Part shown: in pieces, positions 1 to 20,330 of the stretch
Layout: the number at the start of each line of letters is the position of its first letter
Position numbering within the stretch: the first letter of the stretch is position 1
DNA from: Glandiceps talaboti
Lineage: Eukaryota > Hemichordata > Enteropneusta > Spengelidae
Direction: 5' to 3'
NCBI RefSeq assembly: GCF_964340395.1
Contig: NC_135561.1
Location: 13,581,461-13,645,460, forward strand
Length of the DNA: 64,000 nt
Made by a program: the position numbers and the translations under genes
The notes under the pieces: generated by a model
What the model saw: the letters and a program-made list of their open reading frames with translations, nothing else
Databases searched by the model: none
What the model was told of the DNA's origin: nothing

Positions 1-151
1 GGAAACGCTATATACAAACCAACATTATTATGATTATTGTAGTAAGTGTTTGTAGTCATGGTGACCATCGAAATGTTTTCAAATAAATATTTATTAGTGT
101 AAGGTATTTAAAGCATAATATCCTTCTTTTCAGTAATGCTCTCAGAAATTC

Positions 152-199
<48 letters not shown>

Positions 200-292
200 C
201 GAGACAGAAGCCTAGGTACATAGGGAGAATCAGCCAGAGAGACTGACTGACAGGCAAAGAGTCAGCCAGAGAGACTGACAGACAGACAGTGA
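1..292. other. Left flank of the tandem array, with (ACAG)n tract
   Basis: Single-copy sequence to about 150, then (CAGA)n at 151-200 and degenerate GACTGACAGGCA-type repeats to 290. No gene is seen. The long ORFs here are microsatellite readings. Confidence 0.7.
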
Positions 293-340
293 GAACGGAT
301 GATATACGAGTTTTGACTGGCCTGTCTATTTCTTTATCTG

Positions 341-423
<83 letters not shown>

Positions 424-3400
424 ATTTCAGTCAACAGAACTCAACAACTTTTTTCTTGTATAAAATGATGATTTGGCTCCTCTTTCCCTTTGGAAGACAA
501 TTCAATATCAGCATGTATATTTCTGAAGGTCAAGTTAAACTTATTTATGTTTGCTTATCGCGAGGCCTGACTTTGGACAGTAGGGTATGCCTGGCTTGGA
601 CATAGCTTCTGTAACTTGTGAGTTCGAGTATCTGCTGGGGTCGGAAGATTACTGGTGAACCGGGTTTACTTTCATTTGAGTAGGCTTTGCCTATTTAAGG
701 CTTGAATACCACAACTACTATTCATTTAAAATATCATATTTTTATCATCTAATTGCCCTTTTTAACAAACTTGCCCAGTTTTGTCTTTTTCATTTGTGTG
801 TATCCCGTCGTTTACATATCTTGTGAGCTGTAGCGAACCACGATTGATCGCCAGCCTGCCTGTCGCGGCTATTGTTCATATTTGTATTCTTTGTTTGAGA
901 TATCGCAAGACTACCGATATGTTGTCCATGCTATCAACCGACGACGAAGTCTGAGGTTGATTTCATGTACAACATCTAGTTACTCACACGATATTTTAGC
1001 ATACACACAAAGTGAGAAAACAGGTCATTTCTTAGTTGGTACAACAATTAATACTTTACGAAAATATTATTGAATAAGCTTGGATTAGACAGGCTGGTGA
1101 CCCATTGCTGAGTTGAGTTTAAACGAGAGAAATGGTCCGAGGCATGTTGACTGGCGTTTTTTAACCCTTAAGGCAAAGCAAATGAAAACCGTGTGCCTGG
1201 AATTATACGAAGGTTCATTACAGTAAAAGTAAGTTGTGTCTTGGAGTAATTCACTTGTTGAGTAACTTCCTAGTGATAAACTGAATTGAGTCGGTGTGTT
1301 TGACAACCAATACTTTGATATATTTTCACCTGTCGCGAAATGTGTGATTGTGTGAAACAAGCCAATTAATTTATAGAGAACCAAAGACAACGGTACCCAG
1401 GATTACACAAGAAATAATTTAATCGTACGTGTTAAACTTGTAATGAAAAGATGTGGCACTTGGAACTAGCTACCTGCTTGAAATTCTATTACAAATAATT
1501 ATATGATATATAACATACGGCATATGTATGCGAAATGACCGATATGTATTTATGCCGTGTAATATGTTGGTAACACAAATTGGAAAGTGATATTGAAAGT
1601 AAACTACATATTCCACGAAAGGTTAGTTATTTGATGGTTGCATACTGACGCATATTTTATACGACAAAATAAAATTCTTCAGGTGATGGTTTGAATGCTT
1701 TGTTTCTCGATGGTAGATCAGTTTACCAGTCTGAGGGACAGCAAAGGGATGATATCATGACCGTACCAACTCAGTGGGAAAATCGAGACACGATGGCAGA
1801 GATGGCCCGATACGAAGTTACACGTATATGTATCCTATACTATTGAGAGATTGGATGGTTGTATATATCGTCTCCCCCCCCCACCCCACAAAATAAATAT
1901 ACATCACCCAAGTGTGGAGTTACCCTCGAAAATATCAACCTCTGAATCTATTACTCTAAATATATATAAAGATATATAATATATATAATAATATATAATA
2001 TATATTATAATGAAAGATTCTTTCAATACTCTTGTTCCGAGTCAATAGATGCATATAAGATTTTAAGATAATTTATAATGTCTATTTAACACATCGGAAA
2101 CAAATCCAAAACAAGCCTCATATCAACTCATCATATAATATAATATACAGCGTCCTAATCAGTATTGAATTGAATGATAAAAATACCATTTCTGCGGTAA
2201 TCTTAAACATCGGCAACATACTTTGCAAAATTTTGAAAGTTGAAATATACCTTACTGTGAGTGATATTTTAATTGGCCATATACTCATATCCCAAATTTG
2301 TATCAATGGGTGTCAGTTAATTTGACTTATCAAACAAGAATCCATATTCGCTTTTGTGCATTTTTAATTTACTGGCGTCAAGCCTGAATGCGCTATATTG
2401 AAAAACGTCATCATCTTAACATAAGTCAATAATATTCCTGCATATATGTTTACAGTAGATACATTTTCACATTGTTTGTCATACTATGTTTTAGTTGTGT
2501 AATACAAATTTTCATCTAGTTTAATGCAATGCTCTTTCTTTTCACATGCGTATCGGTAAACATATGCATACTATCGTTAAAAATTGAATAGATAGCATTT
2601 CAGTCAACAGAACTCAACACAAAATGTGTTTAAAACGATGATGTGACTCCTGTTTTCGTTTGGAAGACAATTTGATATCAGCATGTATATTTCTGAAGCT
2701 CAAGTGAAACACATATGTGTTTGCTTATCGTGACGCGGGACTGTGGACAGTAGGGTATACCTGGCTTGGACATAGTTTCTGTAACTTGTGTGTATCTGCT
2801 GGGTTCGGAACATTACTGGTGAACCGGGTGTACTTTCTTTTTAGTAGGATTTGCCTGATAAGGGCGTGAAATATGTCACATTGTTATCACTTACTTGTCG
2901 TTTTTACAAGTTTGCCCAGTTTTAACTTTTTCATTCATGTTTATACTGTCTTTTACGTTTCTTCTGAGCTGTAGGGAACCATGTTTGATCGCCAGTCTGC
3001 CTGGCGCGGCTATTGTTCACTTTCTATGTGTGAGATACCGCAAGACTACCGAGATGTTGTTTACGATATCAACCGACGCGGCGACGACGTCAGAGGTTAA
3101 TACCATGTACATCATCTTGTTACTCACGCAATATTGTAACATACACACAAAGTGGGAAAAACAAGTGACTCTTTAAGTTGGGATAACAGTACTTCCAAAG
3201 TCTGCCTCAAGATCAAATACACGTGACTTTGCAAAGACTGATTACAGCCTGGCCGGGGCCCTGCTAAATGGCTTCACTGTATGTATGATAAGGATTCCCC
3301 TGCCTGTTAGACTAAACAAGATAATTCTGAATTGCCATTACGTTGAACGACCCGATTCGTTCAATTCAAAGTCCACAGCAGTACCGACGTAAGATAGAAT

Positions 3401-5678
3401 AAGGTGTGAATATAAAAAAATCATCTTACCTAGTTCTTGAAATACGAAGAGCAAAACGGTTGCCTTGTATTGTCGAAATGAAGAAATCTCCCGCACAACA
3501 AAAGCCTCCTTCTTCAATATTGAACTTGAAGTGTCCGGATCAGAAATGAAAATTTTGTTGAACTTCACGATGCGTTTCTCCGGAAATTAACCAACGGGTT
3601 TTGATACAGTGAATAATTGCTCTAAAGCAGTAACACTGTATGTAGTCGGTTGTCTGCTAGATTAAGGTGTTAGTGTTGCCCTATTAATAAAGGATGTATC
3701 ACGTGCTTTGTAGCTAATCATTTAACTAAGTGATATTCGCAATTACGTTCATGACATATCGCATGTATCAATCATCCGTAACACATACTGTTGACTTAAA
3801 GTGGCACGAACTGAGTTCATACAGTTTTTTCGCAGGTGAAAATACCAACATAAAGCCACAACTAAACTACTCCAGTGTAATAGTATTGTCAATGCATGCC
3901 TTCAATATTATTAATCAATTGTCTTCTGGCATTGTTAGCAGAGTTAATTGCATCGTAAGGATGTCATCGGAGCGTTTATTATATGATATATCTTACTACT
4001 AGCTTTGAGTTCAGTCAATTGCAATAAATGGTTAAGTGTACTTCAGCAAGTACAGTTCTATGAGTACATTAAATTTTCAAGTCTCACCTATATAATACAA
4101 CAACATACAAACTTGCACTCAACTCGATTGAAGTGAAAGCCAGGTGCCGGCCACATAGACGGAGTGGCGATTATTCAAGAAAACAATTACAAACAAGGTT
4201 CGATTACAATGAACAAGTAAATACTTCCCGAACTGCTAACCGACAGTTGCTATGGTAACGACTACATACGTAAATCTAGTGATATAATTACAGGAGGTTG
4301 ACAGTCTTATGGTTAGTAGTTGTATACCGTTGGGATGCAAAACACACAAAAAGAACCCTCCGACTTGCACAATCGCCGCCAAGGAAAAACCAGAATGATG
4401 TAAAAAACCTTGTATATTAAGGTAAACAAAATTCTCTGGAAACCTGTGTCCGTGGCCTTGCGACTTGTAGCGGGTGGAGAATGTCGGACCTCATTCGATT
4501 TTACATAGATCTACGCAATATAATAAAATACATGAAAGTACACAGTACAAAAATTAGAACTGGAACGTCGAAGGGATACAGAATGAAATGTGTCCATCTA
4601 CGAAGAGAGCACTGACTAGACTGCCAGTTCGTCCTAAACCAACGCCCAACACACATGGTCACTCCACACGTGGCCGTCACCTTTAATCCTCTATTTGCTC
4701 AATGTCAATATTATATTTAGGCGAAACGTTGAGACATTAATTTACCGCTATACTACGTACCGCGGGAAATACTAAATATACAGCAAAAAGTACGCCCTAA
4801 ACAGTATAAACTCATTTTGTGCCCCTTTAAATCTAGACATAATTGCAGACATGTGTCACGATGGGGATTCCTCCTTTTGCGTCTGTAAGGGGCAGACTGA
4901 AATTCCTTTGTAAAGCCGGAATGCAATATTTAGTGTATTTATATCGAAAAGAAGATATCCTGTGAATAATGTTGACTAACAAGGCATCAAACCACCAGAT
5001 TCATAAACGAAAAGATATTGTGTTCCTCTTCAAAGCTTGGTTTCTAGTTCTGTGAAGAAAACCAAGCTCTGTCATACTATAAAAGACAGCAGTTATTGTC
5101 ATGTGAAGGTGTCCTCTTGTAATGGAATGGTATGAATATATCAAGTTCGGCCAGCTGTTGAACTCTGGTGAACACTGGTTGTTATATTTCTGTTTTCCGT
5201 TTACTTCATTGAAGCGTGTAAATGTATATTTAAGCGATAAACCACCCCCTGGGGATGGTATACCACTCGGTTTTGACCAGTGAACTCAATATATGCACTC
5301 GCTATCGCTCGTGCATATATTTCGTGGTATATTTCGTGCATATATTTCCCACTGAATATCGTGAGTGGTTTACCCAGTCCTAACCAGGAAAATGTTTGTG
5401 CTATCCACTAAACCAACAATTCATTTTGATGTGCACAGTGTGTGTTACCTAGAAAATACTATAAAAACATGCATTGCCCATTCCCCCACAATTCCATGTT
5501 TTCCCCTCCCACTGTATCAAAATCAGGATCTCCCTGCCACAATTCTTCTTCTTTTATTCCCCTACCACTACGGATCGAATAAAATTGCCTGTTTACTAAA
5601 ACAACTATTTGCAAGGACAGCTTGAAGTTCGTTGACTGCACCTATAATTTTCTAGTCCGGATTTTAACCGTGCGTAGG
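293..5678. repeat. Tandem unit 1 of the 5.4 kb array
   Basis: First of four head-to-tail copies. Landmarks: GAACGGATGATATACGAG start, (CTGT)n at 339-423, block A (427-1062), an AT-rich (TA)-type tract near 1965-2010, block B (2598-3193, a diverged copy of block A), and a segment at 5240-5310 with the GCACTCGCTATCGCTCGTGC half-palindrome. ORFs are all under 105 codons and no domain is recognised, so I regard the unit as non-coding. Confidence 0.92.
2598..3193. repeat. Internal block B, diverged duplicate of block A (427-1062)
   Basis: Within each unit, two blocks of about 600 bp align end to end, from ATTTCAGTCAACAGAACTCAACA to the GTTGGxA/TAACA region. They are clearly more diverged than the units themselves, so this duplication predates the array. 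The best conserved part is TTGATCGCCAG followed by CTGCCTG and CGCGGCTATTGTTCA. Present also in units 3 and 4. Confidence 0.8.
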
Positions 5679-5723
5679 AACGGATGATATACGAGTTTTG
5701 ACTGGCCTGTCTATTTCTTTATC

Positions 5724-5820
<97 letters not shown>

Positions 5821-8800
5821 ATTTCAGTCAATAGAACTCAACAACTTTTTTCTTGTATAAAATGATGATTTGGCTCCTCTTTCCCTTTGGAAGACAATTC
5901 AATAGCAGCATGTATATTTCTGAAGGTCAAGTTAAACTTATTTATGTTTGCTTATCGTGAGGCCTGACTTTGGACAGTAGAGTATGCCTGGCTTGGACAT
6001 AGCTTCTGTAACTTGTGAGTTCGAGTATCTGCTGGGGTCGGAACATTACTGGTGAACCGGGTTTATTTTCATTTGAGTAGGCTCTGCCTAATAAAGGCTT
6101 GAATACCACAACTACTCTTAATTTAAAATATAATATTGTTATCATCTAATTGCCCTTTTTAACAAACTTGCCCAGTTTTGTCTTTTTCATTCGTGTGTAT
6201 TCCGTCGTTTACATATCTTGTGAGCTGTAGCGAACCACGCTTGATCGCCAGCCTGCCTGTCGCGGCTATTGTTCATATTTGTATTCTATGTTTGAGATAT
6301 CGCAAGACTACCGATATGTTGTCCATGCTATCAACCGACGACGAAGTCTGAGGTTGATATCATGTACAACATCTAGTTACTCACACGGTATTTTAACATA
6401 CACACAAAGTGAGAAAACAGGTCATTTCTTAGTTGGTACAACAATTAATACTTTACGAAAATATTATTGAATAAGCTTGGATTAGACAGGCTGGTGACAC
6501 ATTGCTGAGTCGAGTTTAAACGAGAGAAATGGTCCGAGATATGTTGACTGGCGTTTTTAACCCTTAAGGCAAAGCAAATGAAAACCGTGTGCCTGGAATT
6601 ATACGAAGGTTCATTACAGTCAACAGGTAAGTTGTGTCTTGGCGTAATTCACTTGTTGAGTAACTTCCTAGTGATAAACTGGTAAAAATTTGAATTGAGT
6701 TGGTGTGTTTGACAAGCAATACTTTGATATATTTTCACCTGTCGCGAAATGTGTGATTGTGTGAAACAAGCCAATTAATTTATAGAGAACCAAAGACAAC
6801 GGTACCCAGGATTACACAAGAAATAATTTAATCGTGTTAAACTTGCAATGAAAAGATGTGGCACTTGGAACTAGCTACCTGCTTGAAATTCTATTACAAA
6901 TAATTATATGATATATAACATACGGCATATGTATGCGAAATGACCGATATTTATTTATGCCGTGTAATATGTTGGTAACACTAATTGGAAAGTGATATTG
7001 AAAGTAAACTACATATTCCACGAAAGGTTAGTTATTTGATGGTTGCACTCTGACAAATGTTTTATACGACAAAATAAAATTCTTCAGGTGCTGGTTTGAA
7101 TGCCTTCTTTTTTCGATGGTAGATCAGTTTACCAGTCTGAGGGACAGCAAAGGGATGATATCATGACCGTACCAACTCAGTGGGAAAATCGAGACACGAT
7201 GGCAGAGATGGCCCGATACGAAGTTACACGTATATGTATCCTATACTATTGAGAGATTGGATGGTTGTATATATCGTCTCCCCCCCCCACCCCACAAAAT
7301 AAATATACATCACCCAAGTGTGGAGTTACCCTCGAAAATATCAACCTCTGAAGCTATTACTCTAAATATATATAAAGATATATAATATATATAATAATAT
7401 ATAATATATATTTATAATGAAAGATTCTTTCAGTACTCTTGTTCCGAGTCAATAGATGCATATAAGATTTTAAGATAATTTATAATGTCTATTTAACACA
7501 TCGGAAACAAATCCAAAACAAGCCTCATATCAACTCATCATATAATATAATATACAGCGTCCTAATCAGTATTGAATTGAATGATAAAAATACCATTTCT
7601 GCGGTAATCTTAAACATCGGCAACATACTTTGCAAAATTTTGAAAGTTGAAATATACATTACTGTGAGTGATATTTAATTGGCCATATACTCATATCCCA
7701 AATTTGTATCAATTGACTTATCAAACAAGAATCCATATTCGCTTTTGTGCATTGTTAATTTACTGGCGTCAAGCCTGAATGCGCTATATTGAAAAACGTC
7801 ATCATCTTAACATAAGTCAATAATATTCCTGCATATATGTTTACAGTAGATACATTTTCACATTGTTTGTCATACTATGTTTTAGTTGTGTAATACAAAT
7901 TTTCATCTAGTTTAATGCAATGCTCTTTCTTTTCACATGCGTATCGGTAAACGTATGCATACTATCGTTAAAAATTGAATAGCTAGCATTTCAGTCAACA
8001 GAACTCAACACAAAGTGTGTTTAAAACGATGATGTGACTCCTGTTTTCGTTTGGAAGACAATTTGATATCAGCATGAAAATACCAACATAAAGCCACAAC
8101 TAAACTACTCCAGTGTAATAGTATTGTCAATGCATGCCTTCTATATTATTAATCAATTGTCTTCTGGCATTGTTAGCAGAGTTAATTGCATCGTAAGGAT
8201 GTCATCGGAGCGTTTATTATATGATATATCTTACTACTAGCTTTGAGTTCAGTCAATTGCAATAAATGGTTAAGTGTACTTCAGCAAGTACAGTTCTATG
8301 AGTACATTTCAAGTCTCACCTATATAATACAACAACATACAAACTTGCACTCAACTCGATTGAAGTGAAAGCCAGGTGCCGGCCACATAGACGGAGTGGC
8401 GATTATTCAAGAAAACAATTACAAACAAGGTTCGATTACAATGAACAAGTAAATACTTCCCGAACTGCTAACCGACAGTTGCTATGGTAACGACTACATA
8501 CGTAAATCTAGTGATATAATTACAGGAGGTTGACAGTCTTATGGTTAGTAGTTGTATACCGTTGGGATGCAAAACACACAAAAAGAACCCTCCGACTTGC
8601 ACAATCGCCGCCAAGGAAAAACCAGAATGATGTAAAAAACCTTGTATATTAAGGTAAACAAAATTCTCTGGAAACCTGTGTCCGTGGCCTTGCGACTTGT
8701 AGCGGGTGGAGAATGTCGGACCTCATTCGATTTTACATAGATCTACGCAATATAATAAAATACATGAAAGTACACAGTACAAAAATTAGAACTGGAACGT

Positions 8801-9910
8801 CGAAGGGATACAGAATGAAATGTGTCCATCTACGAAGAGAGCACTGACTAGACTGCCAGTTCGTCCTAAACCAACGCCCAACACACATGGTCACTCCACA
8901 CGTGGCCGTCACCTTTAAGCCTCTATTTGCTCAATGTCAATATTATATTTAGGCGAAACGTTGAGACATTAATTTACCGCTATACTACGTACCGCGGGAA
9001 ATACTAAATATACAGCAAAAAGTACGCCCTAAACAGTATAAACTCATTTTGTGCCCCTTTAAATCTAGACATAATTGCAGACATGTGTCACGATGGGGAT
9101 TCCTCCTTTTGCGTCTGTAAGGGGCAGACTGAAATTCCTTTGTAAAGCCGGAATGCAATATTTAGTGTATTTATATCGAAAAGAAGATATCCTGTGAATA
9201 ATGTTGACTAACAAGGCATCAAACCACCAGATTCATAAACGAAAAGATATTGTGTTCCTCTTCAAAGCTTGGTTTCTAGTTCTGTGAAGAAAACCAAGCT
9301 CTGTCATACTATAAAAGACAGCAGTTATTGTCATGTGAAGGTGTCCTCTTGTAATGGAATGGTATGAATATATCAAGTTCGGCCAGCTGTTGAACTCTGG
9401 TGAACACTGGTTGTTATATTTCTGTTTTCCGTTTACTTCATTGAAGCGTGTAAATGTATATTTAAGCGATAAACCACCCCCTGGGGATGGTATACCACTC
9501 GGTTTTGACCAGTGAACTCAATATATGCACTCGCTATCGCTCGTGCATATATTTCGTGGTATATTTCGTGCATATATTTCCCACTGAATATCGTGAGTGG
9601 TTTACCCAGTCCTAACCAGGAAAATGTTTGTGCTATCCACTAAACCAACAATTCATTTTGATGTGCACAGTGTGTGTTACCTAGAAAATACTATAAAAAC
9701 ATGCATTGCCCATTCCCCCACAATTCCATGTTTTCCCCTCCCACTGTATCAAAATCAGGATCTCCCTGCCACAATTCTTCTTCTTTTATTCCCCTACCAC
9801 TACGGATCGAATAAAATTGCCTGTTTACTAAAACAACTATTTGCAAGGACAGCTTGAAGTTCGTTGACTGCACCTATAATTTTCTAGTCCGGATTTTAAC
9901 CGTGCGTAGG
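5679..9910. repeat. Tandem unit 2, internally deleted
   Basis: A copy of the unit lacking about 1.15 kb. The junction is at 8076-8078, where GATATCAGCATG runs straight into AAAATACCAACATAAAG; in unit 1 these lie at about 2684 and 3838. Only a TG is shared at the break, which fits end joining. It carries (CTGT)n at 5724-5820. Confidence 0.92.
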
Positions 9911-15318
<5,408 letters not shown>

Positions 15319-15364
15319 GAACGGATGATATACGAGTTTTGACTGGCCTGTCTATTTCTTTATC

Positions 15365-15453
<89 letters not shown>

Positions 15454-18400
15454 ATTTCAGTCAATAGAACTCAACAACTTTTTTCTTGTATAAAATGATG
15501 ATTTGGCTCCTCTTTCCCTTTGGAAGACAATTCAATAGCAGCATGTATATTTCTGAAGGTCAAGTTAAACTTATTTATGTTTGCTTATCGTGAGGCCTGA
15601 CTTTGGACAGTAGAGTATGCCTGGCTTGGACATAGCTTCTGTAACTTGTGAGTTCGAGTATCTGCTGGGGTCGGAACATTACTGGTGAACCGGGTTTATT
15701 TTCATTTGAGTAGGCTCTGCCTAATAAAGGCTTGAATACCACAACTACTCTTAATTTAAAATATAATATTGTTATCATCTAATTGCCCTTTTTAACAAAC
15801 TTGCCCAGTTTTGTCTTTTTCATTCGTGTGTATTCCGTCGTTTACATATCTTGTGAGCTGTAGCGAACCACGCTTGATCGCCAGCCTGCCTGTCGCGGCT
15901 ATTGTTCATATTTGTATTCTATGTTTGAGATATCGCAAGACTACCGATATGTTGTCCATGCTATCAACCGACGACGAAGTCTGAGGTTGATATCATGTAC
16001 AACATCTAGTTACTCACACGGTATTTTAACATACACACAAAGTGAGAAAACAGGTCATTTCTTAGTTGGTACAACAATTAATACTTTACGAAAATATTAT
16101 TGAATAAGCTTGGATTAGACAGGCTGGTGACCCATTGCTGAGTCGAGTTTAAACGAGAGAAATGGTCCGAGATATGTTGACTGGCGTTTTTAACCCTTAA
16201 GGCAAAGCAAATGAAAACCGTGTGCCTGGAATTATACGAAGGTTCATTACAGTCAACAGGTAAGTTGTGTCTTGGAGTAATTCACTTGTTGAGTAACTTC
16301 CTAGTGATAAACTGGTAAAAATTTGAATTGAGTTGGTGTGTTTGACAAGCAATACTTCACCTGTCGCGAAATGTGTGATTGTGTGAAACAAGCCAATTAA
16401 TTTATAGAGAACCAAAGACAACGGTACCCAGGATTACACAAGAAATAATTTAATCGTGTTAAACTTGCAATGAAAAGATGTGGCACTTGGAACTAGCTAC
16501 CTGCTTGAAATTCTATTACAAATAATTATATGATATATAACATACGGCATATGTATGCGAAATGACCGATGTTTATTTATGCCGTGTAATATGTTGGTAA
16601 CACTAATTGGAAAGTGATATTGAAAGTAAACTACATATTCCACGAAAGGTTAGTTATTTGATGGTTGCACTCTGACAAATGTTTTATACGACAAAATAAA
16701 ATTCTTCAGGTGCTGGTTTGAATGCCTTCTTTTTTCGATGGTAGATCAGTTTACCAGTCTGAGGGACAGCAAAGGGATGATATCATGACCGTACCAACTC
16801 AGTGGGAAAATCGAGACACGATGGCAGAGATGGCCCGATACGAAGTTACACGTATATGTATCCTATACTATTGAGAGATTGGATGGTTGTATATATCGTC
16901 TCCCCCCCCCCACCCCACAAAATAAATATACATCACCCAAGTGTGGAGTTACCCTCGAAAATATCAACCTCTGAAGCTATTACTCTAAATATATATAAAG
17001 ATATATAATATATATAATAATATATAATATATATTATAATGAAAGATTCTTTCAGTACTCTTGTTCCGAGTCAATAGATGCATATAAGATTTTAAGATAA
17101 TTTATAATGTCTATTTAACACATCGGAAACAAATCCAAAACAAGCCTCATATCAACTCATCATATAATATAATATACAGCGTCCTAATCAGTCCTAATAA
17201 TTTTGAAAGTTGAAATATACCTTACTGTGAGTGATATTTAATTGGCCATATACTAATATCCCAAATCTGTATCAATGGGTGTCAGATAATTTGACTTATC
17301 AAAGAAGAATCCATATTCGCTTTTGTGCATTTTTAATTTACTGGCGTCAAGCCTGAATGCGCTATATTGAAAAACGTCATCATCTTAACATAAGTCAATA
17401 ATATTCCTGCATATATGTTTACATTTTCACTTTGTTTGTCATACTATGTTTTAGTTGTGTAATACAAATTTTCATCTAGTTTAATGCAATGCTCTTTCTT
17501 TTCACATGCGTATCGGTAAACATACGCATACTATCGTTAAAAATTGAATAGCTAGCATTTCAGTCAACAGAACTCAACACAAAATGTGTTTAAAACGATG
17601 ATGTGACTCCTGTTTTCGTTTGGAAGACAATTTGATATCAGCATGTATATTTCTGAAGCTCAAGTGAAACTTATATGTGTTTGCTTATCGTGATGCCGGA
17701 CTGTGGACAGTAGGGTATACCTGGCTTGGACATAGTTTCTGTAACTTGTGTGTATCTGCTGGGTTCGGAACATTACTGGTGAACCGGGTGTACTTTCTTT
17801 TTAGTAGGATTTGCCTGATAAGGGCGTGAAATATGTCACATTGTTATCACTTACTTGTCGTTTTTACAAGTTTGCCCAGTTTTAACTTTTTCATTCATGT
17901 TTATACTGTCTTTTACGTTTCTTCTGAGCTGTAGGGAACCATGTTTGATCGCCAGTCTGCCTGGCGCGGCTATTGTTCACTTTCTATGTGTGAGATACCG
18001 CAAGACTACCGAGATGTTGTTTACGATATCAACCGACGCGGCGACGACGTCAGAGGTTAATACCATGTACATCATCTTGTTACTCACGCAATATTGTAAC
18101 ATACACACAAAGTGGGAAAAACAAGTGACTCTTTAAGTTGGGATAACAGTACTTCCAAAGTCTGCCTCAAGATCAAATACACGTGACTTTGCAAAGACTG
18201 ATTACAGCCTGGCCGGGGGCCTGCTAAATGGCTTCACTGTATGTATGATAAGGATTCCCCTGCCTGTTAGACTAAACAAGATAATTCTGAATTGCCATTA
18301 CGTTGAACGACCCGATTCGTTCAATTCAAAGTCCACAGCAGTACCGACGTAAGATAGAATAAGGTGTGAATATAAAAAAATCATCTTACCTAGTTCTTGA

Positions 18401-20215
18401 AATACGAAGAGCAAAACGGTTGCCTTGTATTGTCGAAATGAAGAAATCTCCCGCACAACAAAAGCCTCCTTCTTCAATATTGAACTTGAAGTGTCCGGAT
18501 CAGAAATGAAAATTTTGTTGAACTTCACGATACGTTTCTCCGGAAATTAACCAACGGGTTTTGATACAGTGAATAATTGCTCTAAAGCAGTAACACTGTA
18601 TGTAGTCGGTTGTCTGCTTGATTAAGGTGTTAGTGTTGCCCTATTAATAAAGGATGTATCACGTGCTTTGTAGCTAATCATTTAACTAATTGATATTCGC
18701 AATTACGTTCATGACATATCGCATGTATCAATCATCCGTAACACATACTGTTGACTTAAAGTGGCACGAACTGAGTTCATACAGTTTTTTCGCAGGTGAA
18801 AATACCAACATAAAGCCACAACTAAACTACTCCAGTGTAATAGTATTGTCAATGCATGCCTTCTATATTATTAATCAATTGTCTTCTGGCATTGTTAGCA
18901 GAGTTAATTGCATCGTAAGGATGTCATCGGAGCGTTTATTATATGATATATCTTACTACTAGCTTTGAGTTCAGTCAATTGCAATAAATGGTTAAGTGTA
19001 CTTCAGCAAGTACAGTTCTATGAGTACATTTCAAGTCTCACCTATATAATACAACAACATACAAACTTGCACTCAACTCGATTGAAGTGAAAGCCAGGTG
19101 CCGGCCACATAGACGGAGTGGCGATTATTCAAGAAAACAATTACAAACAAGGTTCGATTACAATGAACAAGTAAATACTTCCCGAACTGCTAACCGACAG
19201 TTGCTATGGTAACGACTACATACGTAAATCTAGTGATATAATTACAGGAGGTTGACAGTCTTATGGTTAGTAGTTGTATACCGTTGGGATGCAAAACACA
19301 CAAAAAGAACCCTCCGACTTGCACAATCGCCGCCAAGGAAAAACCAGAATGATGTAAAAAACCTTGTATATTAAGGTAAACAAAATTCTCTGGAAACCTG
19401 TGTCCGTGGCCTTGCGACTTGTAGCGGGTGGAGAATGTCGGACCTCATTCGATTTTACATAGATCTACGCAATATAATAAAATACATGAAAGTACACAGT
19501 ACAAAAATTAGAACTGGAACGTCGAAGGGATACAGAATGAAATGTGTCCATCTACGAAGAGAGCACTGACTAGACTGCCAGTTCGTCCTAAACCAACGCC
19601 CAACACACATGGTCACTCCACACGTGGCCGTCACCTTTAAGCCTCTATTTGCTCAATGTCAATATTATATTTAGGCGAAACGTTGAGACATTAATTTACC
19701 GCTATACTACGTACCGCGGGAAATACTAAATATACAGCAAAAAGTACGCCCTAAACAGTATAAACTCATTTTGTGCCCCTTTAAATCTAGACATAATTGC
19801 AGACATGTGTCACGATGGGGATTCCTCCTTTTGCGTCTGTAAGGGGCAGACTGAAATTCCTTTGTAAAGCCGGAATGCAATATTTAGTGTATTTATATCG
19901 AAAAGAAGATATCCTGTGAATAATGTTGACTAACAAGGCATCAAACCACCAGATTCATAAACGAAAAGATATTGTGTTCCTCTTCAAAGCTTGGTTTCTA
20001 GTTCTGTGAAGAAAACCAAGCTCTGTCATACTATAAAAGACAGCAGTTATTGTTATTTGAAGGTGTCCTCTTGTAATGGAATGGTATGAATATATCAAGT
20101 TCGGCCAGCTGTTGAACTCTGGTGAACACTGGTTGCTATATTTCTGTTTTCCGTTTACTTCATTGAAGCGTGTAAATGTATATTTAAGCAATAAACCACC
20201 CCCTGGGGATGGTAT
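15319..20215. repeat. Tandem unit 4, truncated at its right end
   Basis: Last copy, with (CTGT)n at 15365-15454. A deletion of about 40 bp lies near 17,190 (ATCAGTCCTAATAATTTTG). The unit stops inside the segment that corresponds to 5240-5265 of unit 1, and an inverted copy of that segment follows. Confidence 0.9.
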
Positions 20216-20326
20216 ACCAAGAGGTTTTGACCAGTGAACGAAATATATGCACGAGCGATAGCGAGTGCATATATTGAGTTCACTGGTCAAAACCGAGTGG
20301 TATACCATCCCCAGGGGGTGGTTTAT
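20191..20326. repeat. Long palindrome at array/TIR-element junction
   Basis: Arms of about 60 bp run from ATAAACCACCCCCTGGGG to its reverse complement, around a loop GCACGAGCGATAGCGAGTGC. The right arm is the reverse complement of 5240-5309 in unit 1 and of the matching parts of units 2 and 3. It would form a cruciform or RNA hairpin. Confidence 0.9.
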
Positions 20327-20330
20327 CGCT

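Noticed and set aside
560-700. tRNA or SINE head in each array unit
   Set aside because: GAGTTCGAGTATC looks like a B box, but no cloverleaf could be drawn and block B has lost it. Kept only as a remark.
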